Counted from the stretch's first letter, positions 42,439 through 51,552 are shown. The stretch: 64,000 nt of DNA from Streptomyces sp. NBC_00258 (GCF_036182465.1 NZ_CP108081.1:5828001-5892000), one strand, 5' to 3'. The notes: generated from the sequence alone by a model not told the origin. Translations and numbers: made by a program.

Positions 42439-43410
42439 CTAGTCCTTGACCTGGCCCGCCTTCAGGCGGAGCTGGTCCAGGAGGACGTTGCAGTCGTCGC
42501 CCTGCTGGCAGGAGATGGAGATGGTGTTGGTGCCCTTGGTGAGGGTGGGCCAGGAGTAGGTCTCCGTCCAGCCCTTCTCCCATTCGTTGTCCTTGGCGCC
42601 CGTGAAGTTGCCGAGGTTCAGCTTGCTGCCGAACTGCTTGCCGTTCACGGTGAGCGTCATCTTGGCGTCCTTGCCGGCGACGCTGTACCGCGTGAAGACG
42701 GTGTAGGTGCCTGCCTTGGGGATGCCGTTGACGGTCCAGGTGACCTCCGCGCCGACCTGGTTCATGCCCGTCACATAGAGGCCGCCGTCGGAGCTGGCGC
42801 CCTTGACGTCGGAGGCGGTCGTCACTCCGGGGCCCAGCTTCAGGGCCTTCGCGTCGATCTCGGGCAGGTCGGCCGGGTCCGCGGCCTGCTTCGACGGCTC
42901 CTTGCTCGGCTCGACGCTGTCGGCGGCCGACGGGGTCGAGCCCGACGCATCGCCGCCCTTGCCGTCGTCCGAGTCACCGCCGAGCATCGCGACACCGATG
43001 CCGATCACGACGGCCGCCACGACGGCGACGGCACCGATCAGCAGACCCTTGGTGTTGGGACCGCGGCCCCGGCCGCCGCCACCGTGGCCATGGCCCTGGT
43101 CGGGCATCGGCTGGTACGTGGTGGGCTCGCCGCCGTTGAAGGCCTCGGGCGCCGAGTAGTTCGCGTTCGGCTGGCCGTACGTCCCCTGCTGCTGAGGCAC
43201 CTGTCCGTACTGCGCGGTGGGGGCGGTCGGGGCGGCGGGCTGGCCGTACTGGCGCTCACCGACCGGCCGGACCCTGTTGACCGAGCCGGGGTAGCCGTAG
43301 CCACCTCCGCCGCTCGGCGGCTGGGCTCCGGCGGCCTGCCCGTCGGCGTACAGATAGCCGAACGGGTCGTCGTCCTCGGGCGTGCTCGCGCCGTTGTTGC
43401 CGGGCGTCAT
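42439..43410 (-). CDS. Membrane-anchored CBM35/CBM6-like protein
   Basis: 323 residues from ATG 43410 (AGGAG nine bases upstream). A Pro/Gln/Gly/Tyr-rich cytosolic region (residues 1-120, repeated YGQPAAP-type units), one TM helix (GLLIGAVAVVAAVVIGIGVAML), a Ser/Asp linker, then a carbohydrate-binding module (residues 185-323: GAEVTWTVNGIPKAGTYTVFTRYS, KMTLTVNGKQF, WPTLTKGTNTISISC). Outward-facing sugar-binding protein with no catalytic domain; ligand unknown. Lies beside cdgB on the same strand. Confidence 0.83.
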   Translation of the reverse strand: MTPGNNGASTPEDDDPFGYLYADGQAAGAQPPSGGGGYGYPGSVNRVRPVGERQYGQPAAPTAPTAQYGQVPQQQGTYGQPNANYSAPEAFNGGEPTTYQPMPDQGHGHGGGGRGRGPNTKGLLIGAVAVVAAVVIGIGVAMLGGDSDDGKGGDASGSTPSAADSVEPSKEPSKQAADPADLPEIDAKALKLGPGVTTASDVKGASSDGGLYVTGMNQVGAEVTWTVNGIPKAGTYTVFTRYSVAGKDAKMTLTVNGKQFGSKLNLGNFTGAKDNEWEKGWTETYSWPTLTKGTNTISISCQQGDDCNVLLDQLRLKAGQVKD

Positions 43411-43528
43411 CCCTAGGTCTCCTAGCGGGTGCGGTTCAGATGCGGTACGGGGGATCGAAAGGCGAGCCTACCCGCTCCCGCTGCCCCAAACGGGTGACTC
43501 AGCTCGCATCGCATCGCTGACCTGGGGA

Positions 43529-45211
43529 TCAGCCCGCACGCCTGTGCGCTTTGGGACGAGACCGTTTCTCTATGTACATCCGCTCGTCGGCTGACTGCAG
43601 GACTTCGTCCGCCGTCATGCCGCAGTGTGCCCACCCGATACCGAAGCTGGCGCCGACCCGCATGGCCCGGCCGTCGACCCTGATGGGCTGGATGATCTCG
43701 TTCCGCAGGCGTACCGCGAGGTCCTGCGCGTCGGCGCGGCCGAGGCCGTCGGCGAGCACCACGAACTCGTCGCCGCCGAGCCGCGCGACCGTGTCCCCGT
43801 CACGCACCGCGCCGCCGAGCCGCCGGGCCACCTCGATGAGCACCGAGTCGCCGGCGTTGTGACCGAAGCGGTCGTTGATCGACTTGAAGCCGTCCAGGTC
43901 GCAGAAGAGGACCGCGAGCCCCTTCGTCCCGTCGTCCCGCTCGCCCTCCGGGGCGACGGTGTGGACGTGGTGGTCGTAGGCGTCGAACGCCTCGGGGCCC
44001 GGCCGGTAGTCGAAGCCGTGCCCGTTCGCGTCGTACACGCCGACCGCGGCGTGGTCGGCGGGCCCGTGCCCGTACGCGGCGTCGATCGTGTCGACCACGC
44101 CGGGCTCGATCGCCGCGGGCCGCGCGCACAGCCGGGCGCCGAGACGGGAGCGAAGCTCCGCGGAGTTGGGCAGGCCGGTGAGCGAGTCGTGCGAGGCGCG
44201 GTGGGCGAGCTGCAGCTCGCGGCGCTTGCGGTCCTCGATGTCCTCGACGTGGGTGAGCAGGAACCGCGGCCCGTCGGCGGCGTCCGCGACCACGCTGTTG
44301 CGCAGCGACACCCAGAGGTACGTGCCGTCGCGGCGACAGAGTCTGAGTTCGGCCCGCCCGCCCTCGGCGGAGGTCCGCAGCAGGGTGCCGATGTCCTCGG
44401 GGTGGACGAGGTCGGAGAAGGAGTAGCGGCGCATCGAGGAGGCGGGACGGCCCAGGAGGCGGCACAGGGCGTCGTTCGTGCGCAGGATCCGGCCGTGCTG
44501 GTCGCCGCCCATCTCGGCGATGGCCATGCCGGACGGGGCGTACTCGAAGGCCTGCCGAAAGCTCTCTTCACTGGCGCGCAGCGCCTGTTGCTCCCGCTCC
44601 AGGCGGACGAGCGCGCGCTGCATGTTGGCTCGTAGACGCGCGTTGCTGATGGCGATGGCGGCCTGGAACGCGTACATCTGCAGGGCCTCGCGGCCCCAGG
44701 CGCCGGGGTGCCGGCCGTTGCGCGGCCGGTCCACGGACAGGACGCCGATCAGCTCGCCGCAGGAGCCGCCGGGGACTCCCGGGGTGTACATCGGCGCGAA
44801 GAGTCGGTCGGCGGGGTGCCACTCGTCCTCGAAGCGCGGTGCGGGCCCGTCGGTGTACCACTGCGGGACGTCGTCCTCGTCGAGGACCCAGCCCTCCGTG
44901 TGCGGTATGAAGCGCAGATCGCCCCACGCCTCGCCCATGGTGAGCCGACGCTCCCAGGAGGTGCGGGAGCCGACGCGTCCGGTGATGAGCGCCTCGGCGG
45001 CGGAGTTCCCGGCGAGGGCGGCGACCACGAGGTCACCGTCGGGCTGTACGAGGTTGACGCAGGCGAGTTCGTAGCCGAGGCCGGTCACGACGCCGTCGGC
45101 GACGGTCTGCAGCGTGTCGGCCAGGCTGCGGGCCGTGTTCATGTCCGCCATGACCTGATGCAGCTGCCGCAGGGTCGCAAGACGGACGTACGGCTCCGAC
45201 TCGGTCTCCAT
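43529..45211 (-). CDS. cdgB: Diguanylate cyclase with GAF-PAS-GGDEF domains (CdgB-like)
   Basis: 560 residues from ATG 45211 (GGGGAG seven bases upstream). GAF at about 20-170, PAS/PAC at 195-310 (FEYAPSGMAIAEMGGDQ, RRDGTYLWVSLRNSV), then GGDEF 325-555. Active-site loop RLGGDEFV is intact, with the inhibitory I-site RDGD five residues before it. An insert of about 55 residues between LTGLPNSAELRSRL and FCDLDGFKSI is larger than usual. It would make c-di-GMP, the signal that loads BldD and delays sporulation in Streptomyces. Domain order and the neighbouring CBM35-like gene match the S. coelicolor cdgB locus. Confidence 0.93.
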   Translation of the reverse strand: METESEPYVRLATLRQLHQVMADMNTARSLADTLQTVADGVVTGLGYELACVNLVQPDGDLVVAALAGNSAAEALITGRVGSRTSWERRLTMGEAWGDLRFIPHTEGWVLDEDDVPQWYTDGPAPRFEDEWHPADRLFAPMYTPGVPGGSCGELIGVLSVDRPRNGRHPGAWGREALQMYAFQAAIAISNARLRANMQRALVRLEREQQALRASEESFRQAFEYAPSGMAIAEMGGDQHGRILRTNDALCRLLGRPASSMRRYSFSDLVHPEDIGTLLRTSAEGGRAELRLCRRDGTYLWVSLRNSVVADAADGPRFLLTHVEDIEDRKRRELQLAHRASHDSLTGLPNSAELRSRLGARLCARPAAIEPGVVDTIDAAYGHGPADHAAVGVYDANGHGFDYRPGPEAFDAYDHHVHTVAPEGERDDGTKGLAVLFCDLDGFKSINDRFGHNAGDSVLIEVARRLGGAVRDGDTVARLGGDEFVVLADGLGRADAQDLAVRLRNEIIQPIRVDGRAMRVGASFGIGWAHCGMTADEVLQSADERMYIEKRSRPKAHRRAG

Positions 45212-45399
45212 GCTCGCTCTCCCCGAGACGCTCGACAGCAACTCCAGAGTTATCCAGGCTTCTCGTCGGTACTCATCGCCTACTGGTCACTCACCGGCCA
45301 CTTACCGGCCGGTCCCACTGATCGCCTACTGCTCGCAGCGTCCCCGCCACTGAATCACAGCGCGCTGCCCACTCGGTACACAGGGTCAACAAAATATGG

Positions 45400-45423
45400 C
45401 ACCTGTGACTCAAGTCACAGGTG
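45400..45423. promoter_or_regulatory. Perfect 24-bp palindrome between cdgB and the flavin reductase
   Basis: CACCTGTGACT and AGTCACAGGTG flank the centre CA. The core TGTGA-N6-TCACA is a textbook CRP-type site, and TGAC-N4-GTCA also resembles a BldD half-site pair with one base too few in the spacer. It lies in a 390-bp intergenic stretch (45212-45601) that is otherwise AT-richer and without a gene. Confidence 0.7.
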
Positions 45424-45601
45424 AAGATGAACAATTGAGTAGAGTTTCTGTGTTTTCGCCGTGCGTTTACTGAACGCAATTTGGTGGGAGATGTGCGCGC
45501 GCCTGATAGGAGGCACAAGTCACACTCCTTCCCCGGTCCTAGGACCCGGTTCGGCCCCTGGCCCGATGTGACGGACGGAGGCCGGAGAATAGCGTCTTCC
45601 T

Positions 45602-46165
45602 GTGCTTAACACTCCCTCTGCCGCTCCTCCCGCCCCATCCGTGCATGCTGAGGGGGTGAGCAACGACGAGTTCCGCGCCGCCATGTCCCGGCTGGCCGCG
45701 GGTGTGGTCCTGGTGACCGCGCACGAGCCCCAGCCGGACCCGGACGGCCCGAGCGGCGAGGACGTCGGCATGACGGCGACCTCCTTCATGTCCGTGTCCC
45801 TGGACCCGCCCCTCGTCATGGTCGGCCTGCGCGAGGGCTCCCGCATGGACGACCTGCTCGACGAACAGCCCCTGTGGGCGGTCTCCGTCCTCACCGAGAG
45901 CCAGCGCCAGATCGCGGGCCGCTTCGCCATGAAGGGACGCATCTCCGACCGTCTCCTCTTCGAGGACCTCCAGTGGGTACGCGGTGAGGCGTCCGGGGCT
46001 CCGCTGATCGAGGGTGCCCTGGCGACCCTGGAGTGCCGCACCGAACAGCGGGTGACCGCCGGGGACCACACGCTGGTCATCGGCCGGGTCCTGACGTCCT
46101 CGGCACCGAACACGGAGGGCGGGCCGCTGACGTACTTCCGGGGCCGGTACCGGGAGTTGGGGTAG
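45602..46165 (+). CDS. Flavin reductase family protein (FMN-binding, HpaC-like)
   Basis: 187 residues from GTG 45602 (a GTG at 45656 is the alternative; neither has a good RBS). Split-barrel flavin-binding features: FRAAMSRLAAGVVLVTAHE, GMTATSFMSVSLDPPLVMVGL, AVSVLTESQRQIAGRFA and ALATLECRTEQRVTAGDHTLVIGRV, ending in the conserved YFRGRY. It supplies reduced FMN or is a standalone reductase; the monooxygenase partner is not here. Divergent from cdgB. Confidence 0.85.
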   Translation: MLNTPSAAPPAPSVHAEGVSNDEFRAAMSRLAAGVVLVTAHEPQPDPDGPSGEDVGMTATSFMSVSLDPPLVMVGLREGSRMDDLLDEQPLWAVSVLTESQRQIAGRFAMKGRISDRLLFEDLQWVRGEASGAPLIEGALATLECRTEQRVTAGDHTLVIGRVLTSSAPNTEGGPLTYFRGRYRELG

Positions 46166-46207
46166 CGGGGGCAGGGGTGACGGCGGCTGAGGTGGCGGCG
46201 GTCCGCC

Positions 46208-47251
46208 TCACCCTTCCAGGAAGGTGACGTCGAGCCCGGCCAGCCGCCCCGGCTCCCGGACGATGTCGATCACCGCGATCCGGCCGTGTACGACTGTGAA
46301 GGACAGCACGCTGACCACGCGCCCCTCCATGAGGCCCACGACACCGACGACCCCGTTGACGAGCGCGGGCCGCCCGACCGCGGCGAGCCGCCCGAACGCG
46401 ATCGCACCGGATGCCACGGCCGCCGCGCCGGTCGTCACCCCGGCCCCAGTCCGTGCCACCACATCCGGGTCGAGCACCGCGACGAGACCGTCGAAGTCAC
46501 CGTCGCGCGCGGCGGCAAGGAACGCGTCGACGACCTCCCGCTGCCGGTCGGGACCGGCGTCGGACGCGGGCGCCCCGCCCTGGACCCGGCGCCGCGCCCG
46601 GCTGGCGAGCTGACGGGTCGCGGCGGGCGAACGCCCCAACACGGTCGCGACCTCGTCGAAGGGCACGGCGAACAGGTCGTGCAGCACGAAGGCGAGCCGC
46701 TCGGCCGGGCTCAGGGTCTCCAGGACGACGAGCAGCGCGAGGCCCACCGAGTCGGCGAGCAGCGCCTCCTGCTCGGGGTCGGCCCCGGTGACGGGCGCGA
46801 GGACCGGTTCCGGCAGCCGTACGTCCGGCTCGTCCAGCGGCTCCTCGCGGCGCGTCCGGCGGGAGCGCAGCATGTCGAGACAGATCCGGCCGACCGTGGT
46901 CGTCAGCCAGCCGCCCAGGTTCGCGACCGCACCGGTGTCCGCCCGGCTGAGCCTGAGCCAGGCCTCCTGAACGGCGTCGTCGGCCTCGGCGAGCGAACCG
47001 AGCATGCGATGGGCGACGGCCCGCAGACGCGCCCGGTGCGACTCGAACCGCAGGGCGAGAATTTCGCTGCCACCGGCGCTCCCGAGGCCGTTCCCGCGGC
47101 CGCTCGAACCGTCGTCCTCACGGCCGTTCGCGCCGCTGTTGCCGCGGCCGTTCCTTTTGCCTTCCGGCCCGACTTCCGGCCCGACTTCCGGCCCGACTTC
47201 CGACTTTCCTTCAGCCTTTTCTTCCGGCCCCGGGAATTCGTCCCCGCTCAT
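46208..47251 (-). CDS. ECF sigma factor with SnoaL-like C-terminal domain (ECF41-like)
   Basis: 347 residues from ATG 47251 (GGAGGAG nine bases upstream). The first 65 residues are Glu/Gly/Asn-rich and contain tandem EVGP units. Region sigma2 (FESHRARLRAVAHRMLGSLAEADDAVQEAWLRL) and sigma4 (LSPAERLAFVLHDLFAVPFDEVATVLGRSPAATRQLASRARRR) are typical. The last 130 residues form a SnoaL/NTF2-like domain (FLAAARDGDFDGLVAVLDPDV, VHGRIAVIDIVREPGRL) that in ECF41 modulates sigma activity. No anti-sigma gene is adjacent. Confidence 0.88.
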   Translation of the reverse strand: MSGDEFPGPEEKAEGKSEVGPEVGPEVGPEGKRNGRGNSGANGREDDGSSGRGNGLGSAGGSEILALRFESHRARLRAVAHRMLGSLAEADDAVQEAWLRLSRADTGAVANLGGWLTTTVGRICLDMLRSRRTRREEPLDEPDVRLPEPVLAPVTGADPEQEALLADSVGLALLVVLETLSPAERLAFVLHDLFAVPFDEVATVLGRSPAATRQLASRARRRVQGGAPASDAGPDRQREVVDAFLAAARDGDFDGLVAVLDPDVVARTGAGVTTGAAAVASGAIAFGRLAAVGRPALVNGVVGVVGLMEGRVVSVLSFTVVHGRIAVIDIVREPGRLAGLDVTFLEG

Positions 47252-47356
47252 GCGCCGCATCTCCTCCGCCACTGCTGTTCCGCGCTCTTCGGCGGACCGT
47301 CGATGAGTTGACGGAACACGGAGGGCGAATGTGACAGAGACAGAGAACGCGGACCC

Positions 47357-47785
47357 TCAGGTCCAGTCGCGCCCGGAGCGCCCCCGCTTCATGTCTCCGC
47401 GCTGCTTCTTCTCACGCAGCCGCCGCTCGTTGATCCCGCGAGGGATCCGGGTGGCGCGGCGGGCCCTCGGCGGCGGGGCGGTGGCCTCGGCGAGCAGCGA
47501 GGCGAGCCGGACGGCCGCGGTCTCGCGGTTGCGCCACTGGGAGCGGTGCTCGGAGGAACGCACGCTGACGACGCCGTCGACGAGCCGCCCGGCCAGCTTG
47601 GCGAGGGCCCGCTCCTTCCACACCGGCGGCAGTGCCTCCGTCTTCGCCAGGTCGAAGCGCAGCTCGACCTGTGAGTCGGAGGTGTTGACGTGCTGCCCGC
47701 CCGGCCCTGAGGACCGCGAGAAACGCCACATGAGCTCGGCCTCGGGCAGCGAGACGGAGCCACGGATGACGTAAGGACCGGACAT
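47357..47785 (-). CDS. arfB: Alternative ribosome-rescue factor / peptidyl-tRNA hydrolase
   Basis: 142 residues from ATG 47785. The GGQ motif (FSRSSGPGGQHVNTSDSQVEL) is at residues 24-26 and the tail is strongly basic (RRATRIPRGINERRLREKKQRGD), as needed to enter the mRNA channel of stalled ribosomes. Hydrolyses peptidyl-tRNA on non-stop ribosomes. Stands alone between the sigma gene and terD. Confidence 0.93.
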   Translation of the reverse strand: MSGPYVIRGSVSLPEAELMWRFSRSSGPGGQHVNTSDSQVELRFDLAKTEALPPVWKERALAKLAGRLVDGVVSVRSSEHRSQWRNRETAAVRLASLLAEATAPPPRARRATRIPRGINERRLREKKQRGDMKRGRSGRDWT

Positions 47786-48026
47786 GCCCCCATGGTCCCT
47801 TGTCTGTCCGGTCCACGTCACCCGTTTTTCGGCGCGCCGCCACACCCCTCCGCGAGGCTAGGTAAAGAAAGTAAAGAGGTGCGGAACCCTGGGGACCCCC
47901 TTCGGCGTTCATAGGGGTGCCGGTAGCTTCGTCCCGTACGAAGCCCGACGCGCAGGACCGCAGGACCGCACAATCGCAGGACCGCACGACCCGTACGTAC
48001 GTCAAACGAGGGAAGGACTCCCAACA

Positions 48027-48602
48027 ATGGCTGTAAGCCTGTCCAAGGGTGGCAACGTCTCGCTCACCAAGGAGGCTCCGGGCCTGACCGCCGTCACCGT
48101 GGGCCTCGGCTGGGACGTCCGCACCACCACGGGAACCGACTTCGACCTGGATGCCTCGGCCATCGCGGTCAACCCCCAGGGCAAGGTCTACTCGGACGGA
48201 CACTTCGTCTTCTTCAACAACAAGCAGACCCCGGACCAGACCATCGTCCACACCGGCGACAACCGCTCGGGCGAAGGCGAGGGCGACGACGAGGCGATCA
48301 ACGTCAACCTGGCCGGCCTCCCCGCCGACATCGACAAGATCGTCTTCCCGGTCTCCATCTACGACGCGGAGACCCGCTCGCAGAACTTCGGCCAGGTCCG
48401 CAACGCGTACATCCGCATCGTGAACCAGGCCGGCGGCACCGAGATCGCCCGCTACGACCTCTCGGAGGACGCGGCCACCGAGACGGCCATGGTCTTCGGT
48501 GAGCTGTACCGCAACGGCGCGGAGTGGAAGTTCCGCGCGGTGGGCCAGGGCTACGCGTCCGGCCTGACGGGCATCGCCCAGGACTTCGGCGTCAACGTCT
48601 GA
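48027..48602 (+). CDS. TerD family protein (tellurium resistance domain)
   Basis: 191 residues. Canonical TerD: MAVSLSKGGNVSLTKEAPGL, VGLGWDVRTTTGTDFDLDASA, FVFFNNKQTPDQTIVHTGDNRSGEGEGDDEAINVNL and YDAETRSQNFGQVRNAYIRIVNQ. Binds calcium via the acidic loops. In streptomycetes linked to stress and development rather than tellurite alone. GAGGGAAGGA precedes ATG 48027. A strong terminator follows. Confidence 0.95.
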   Translation: MAVSLSKGGNVSLTKEAPGLTAVTVGLGWDVRTTTGTDFDLDASAIAVNPQGKVYSDGHFVFFNNKQTPDQTIVHTGDNRSGEGEGDDEAINVNLAGLPADIDKIVFPVSIYDAETRSQNFGQVRNAYIRIVNQAGGTEIARYDLSEDAATETAMVFGELYRNGAEWKFRAVGQGYASGLTGIAQDFGVNV

Positions 48603-48627
48603 CAGCCGAACCCCGCCTGAACGGCAG

Positions 48628-48671
48628 CGGAGGAGCCCTCGATCCGGTACGCCGGACCGGGGGCTCCTCCG
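48628..48671 (+). terminator. Hairpin terminator after terD-like gene
   Basis: CGGAGGAGCCC (48628-48638) pairs perfectly with GGGCTCCTCCG (48661-48671); the intervening bases add a CCGGT/GCCGG inner stem. Confidence 0.85.
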
Positions 48672-48718
48672 CGTCCGCACACTCACCCACACACCCTCGC
48701 CCGGCTAACCTGCCGCGA

Positions 48719-49234
48719 GTGATCATCGAACCCCTCGCCCTCACGCCGGACCACGACCTCCCCGGTCCGCTCCTCACCGAACTCACCGCGCTCTACGCGT
48801 CGAACCACGAGTTCTACGCGCTCAGCGGCGACTTCCCGGACCCTCACGACATCCGCCCGGAACAGGTGGCGGCGGCGCTGGCCGACGAACTGGCGACCCC
48901 CGATGTGGACGTCTTACTGGCCCGCAGTGCCGGACAGCTCACCGCCGTGGCGATCACCCTCGCCCACCACCCCGACCCGGCCGACCCGGATCCCTGGATC
49001 GGCCTGCTGCTGGTGGACGCGGCACAGCAGGGCAAGGGGTACGGCAGGCAGCTGGCGGCCCATATCGAGGACGGCTTCCGCGAGGCGGGCCGGGACGCCG
49101 TACGCCTGGCCGCCCTCGACAACAACCCCGGGGCCCTCGCCTTCTGGACGACCATCGGCTACGAGATCATCGGCCACCGCAAGGACCGCCGACTGGCCCG
49201 CCCCTGCGCGGTACTGCGCAAGATCCTCCGCTAG
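48719..49234 (+). CDS. GNAT family N-acetyltransferase
   Basis: 171 residues from GTG 48719. Acetyl-CoA loop: GLLLVDAAQQGKGYGRQLAAHIEDG, then AALDNNPGALAFWTTIGYEIIGHRKD. The N-terminal part (LALTPDHDLPGPLLTELTALYASNHEFYALSGDFPDP) is family-variable. Substrate unknown. A monocistronic gene between terD and the small membrane protein. Confidence 0.85.
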   Translation: MIIEPLALTPDHDLPGPLLTELTALYASNHEFYALSGDFPDPHDIRPEQVAAALADELATPDVDVLLARSAGQLTAVAITLAHHPDPADPDPWIGLLLVDAAQQGKGYGRQLAAHIEDGFREAGRDAVRLAALDNNPGALAFWTTIGYEIIGHRKDRRLARPCAVLRKILR

Positions 49235-49396
49235 CGAAGCGGTGGGTTCCCCAACTCCCTCGAACGATGTAGCCGAAGCTCGTTCACACGGCCGACGACC
49301 CGCTGACCTCGCCATTCCTACGATGAGACGTATCCAGTCCGGGCCTGCGTCCAGGCAACCGGTGCACAGGAAAGCCTCCGGGAAGCGAGTCCACCA

Positions 49397-49594
49397 GTGA
49401 GTCCTGCCACCAAGAACCTGGCCGAAGGATCCGCGACCCTCCTGGCCGGCCTGGCCCTGAAACTGTTCGCCGACGGAGTGGAGATCTCATTCGTCTCCCT
49501 GGGCAAGGCCGGGGTGGTCATGATGGTCATCGGCGCGATCCAGACGCTCTTCGGCCTGTTCCGGACAACACGCACGAGCAGCGCAAAAAGCTGA
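49397..49594 (+). CDS. Small membrane protein (DUF5708-like)
   Basis: 65 residues from GTG 49397. Two hydrophobic helices: GSATLLAGLALKLFADGVEISFV and AGVVMMVIGAIQTLFGLF, with a short charged end. It resembles a small streptomycete membrane-protein family. Ends 7 bp before the convergent M1 peptidase stop. Function unknown. Confidence 0.75.
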   Translation: MSPATKNLAEGSATLLAGLALKLFADGVEISFVSLGKAGVVMMVIGAIQTLFGLFRTTRTSSAKS

Positions 49595-49601
49595 CCCGGC
49601 C

Positions 49602-51014
49602 TCAGGGCCTGTCCGGCTTGCCGTCCCCGTACAGCCAGTCCGCCCAGATCCGGGAGAAGTCCACGTCCGGCGCCTTCTTCTCCACGTACGCCGTGAAGTC
49701 GTCCGTGTCGGCGTTGCCGTGCCGACGGGTGGCTGCCCAGCCTTGGACGATGCCGAAGAAGACATCATCGCCAACAGCCTCACGAACCTTGTGGAGCACC
49801 ATCCCGCCCCGCTCGTACACGGGACTGTCGGAGATACGATCCGCACCCGGCGGCCTGGCGGGTGGAAAGGCCCAGACGGCGTCGTTGTCTTCCTTGCTGT
49901 CGAAGTAGTCGCCGTCATAGAGGGCATCGAAGACGTCCTGGGCCGAGTCACCCCCGTGGTCCTCCGCCCACAGCCACTCGGCGTACGTCGCGAAGCCCTC
50001 GTTCAGCCACATGTCCCGCCAGGTCTTCGGGGTGACGGAGTTCCCGTACCACTGGTGGGCCAGCTCATGGACGAGCAGCTCGACGCTCGGAGCACCGGGG
50101 AACACGGGCCGGTTCTGCGTCTCCAGCGCGTACCCGGCGTCGTCCTCCCTCTCGACGATGGCCCCCACGGACGAGAACGGATACGGCCCGAAATTCAGCT
50201 CGGCCCACTCCACGACCTCGGGAATGCGACCGAGCACCTCACGGCTCTCCTTCGCCTGACCGGGATCCACGGCCACATACACAGGCAGCCCATGCGGCCC
50301 CTTGGTCCGCCGCACCTCGTACTCCCCCACGGCGACCGTCGCCACGTACGAAGCCATCGGCTCCCCCACGTGCCAGACGAACGAGGTCCGCCCCCGCTTG
50401 GTCACCTCACTCCGCAACTCCCCATTCGACACGGCCTTCAGCCCCTCGGGCACGGTGACCCTGATGTCGTACGTGGCCTTGTCGCTCGGATGGTGATTGC
50501 CGGGGAACCAGGCCATCGACCCGGTCGGCTCCCCCAACCCGAGGGCCCCGTCCTCCGTCCGCAGCCAGCCCTCCTCCGAGCCGTCCGGATCGGTGATCGT
50601 CTCCGGCGAACCGGAGTAACGAACAACCGTGGTGAACAAGGCCCCCTCATCAAGATCATCCCGAGGCCGGACGACCAACTCCTGCCCCCCACTGCGGTTG
50701 AAGCGAGCGGCCTTCCCCGCCACCTCCACCGACTCGACCTTCATCCCCTTGAAATCAAGATCGAACGCACTCAGATCCTGCTCAGCCCGAGCCGTGATCT
50801 CCGCCGTCCCCGTAAGCCGACGCGCCTTCGGCTCATACTCAAGACTCAGCCCGTAGTGCGTGACGTCGCACCCCCCGTTCCCGGCCTTGGGAAAGTACGG
50901 ATCCCGCACACCGGACGCACCCGCCCTCCCCCGCACCCCTCCGTCGCAGCCGACGAGAGCGAGCACGAGCAGAACGGCGACGGTCGCCGGACCAACAGTC
51001 ACAGATCGGGGCAC
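49602..51014 (-). CDS. M1 family zinc metallopeptidase, lipoprotein
   Basis: About 470 residues from GTG 51014 (AGGA upstream); 51041 and 51062 are alternatives. Signal: VTVGPATVAVLLVLALVGC with lipobox Cys. Zinc site HELAHQW (near residue 318) with the third ligand in WLNEGFATYAEW, and a GGMVLHK-type follow-on. An aminopeptidase N-type fold tethered to the outer face of the membrane. The N-terminal beta domain (CDVTHYGLSLEYEPKARRLTG) is typical. It is divergent from the next gene with a spacer of only about 40 bp. Confidence 0.92.
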   Translation of the reverse strand: MPRSVTVGPATVAVLLVLALVGCDGGVRGRAGASGVRDPYFPKAGNGGCDVTHYGLSLEYEPKARRLTGTAEITARAEQDLSAFDLDFKGMKVESVEVAGKAARFNRSGGQELVVRPRDDLDEGALFTTVVRYSGSPETITDPDGSEEGWLRTEDGALGLGEPTGSMAWFPGNHHPSDKATYDIRVTVPEGLKAVSNGELRSEVTKRGRTSFVWHVGEPMASYVATVAVGEYEVRRTKGPHGLPVYVAVDPGQAKESREVLGRIPEVVEWAELNFGPYPFSSVGAIVEREDDAGYALETQNRPVFPGAPSVELLVHELAHQWYGNSVTPKTWRDMWLNEGFATYAEWLWAEDHGGDSAQDVFDALYDGDYFDSKEDNDAVWAFPPARPPGADRISDSPVYERGGMVLHKVREAVGDDVFFGIVQGWAATRRHGNADTDDFTAYVEKKAPDVDFSRIWADWLYGDGKPDRP

Positions 51015-51051
51015 GACGGTGATCCTAAGACGACGTGACACCATCACCCAC

Positions 51052-51552
51052 GTGCTCGACATCGGCTACGCCCTCTCCGCCCGGTTCCCGGACCCCCCGC
51101 AGACCGACTACCGCCGCGCGGACGTCCACGCCCTCCGCCACGACCTCTTCTGCGGAGACGTCTATCTCGCCGACACGAAGGCGGACCGCGAGCTGTCCAC
51201 AGGCTGGGGATGGGTGCCCGTACTCGACTTCGCCTGGGCCCTGTGCGACATCGTCGAGCAACTCGACAAGGACCCCCTCGGCAGCCGCGCCTCCCGCCCC
51301 CAGCGCGCCGAACTCGACTTCACCGAGTCCACCGACCGCATGCTCTTCGAGCGCCGCTTCGGCTGGGTCGACATCGAGTCCGACTGGATGCCCGGCGACG
51401 AGCCCCCGCTCACCTTCTCCCACGCCGAACTCCGCCGCGAGGCCCGCGACTTCCTCCACGACCTCCTGGCCGACCTGACCGACCTCCACGAGGCGCTCCG
51501 CGAGAACCCGGCGATCTGGAGTCTTGAGGCCCGCTTCCCCAGGCTGCCCTGA
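51052..51552 (+). CDS. Hypothetical protein, 166 residues
   Basis: From GTG 51052 (GTG 51019 would add eleven residues). Sequence: LDIGYALSARFPDPPQTDYRRADVHALRHDLFCGDVYL, WGWVPVLDFAWALCDIVEQLDKDPLG, ELDFTESTDRMLFERRFGWVDIESDWMPGDEPPLTF. A mixed alpha/beta protein without known motifs; many acidic and aromatic residues. Resembles uncharacterised actinomycete proteins of this length. Divergent from the M1 gene. Confidence 0.72.
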   Translation: MLDIGYALSARFPDPPQTDYRRADVHALRHDLFCGDVYLADTKADRELSTGWGWVPVLDFAWALCDIVEQLDKDPLGSRASRPQRAELDFTESTDRMLFERRFGWVDIESDWMPGDEPPLTFSHAELRREARDFLHDLLADLTDLHEALRENPAIWSLEARFPRLP

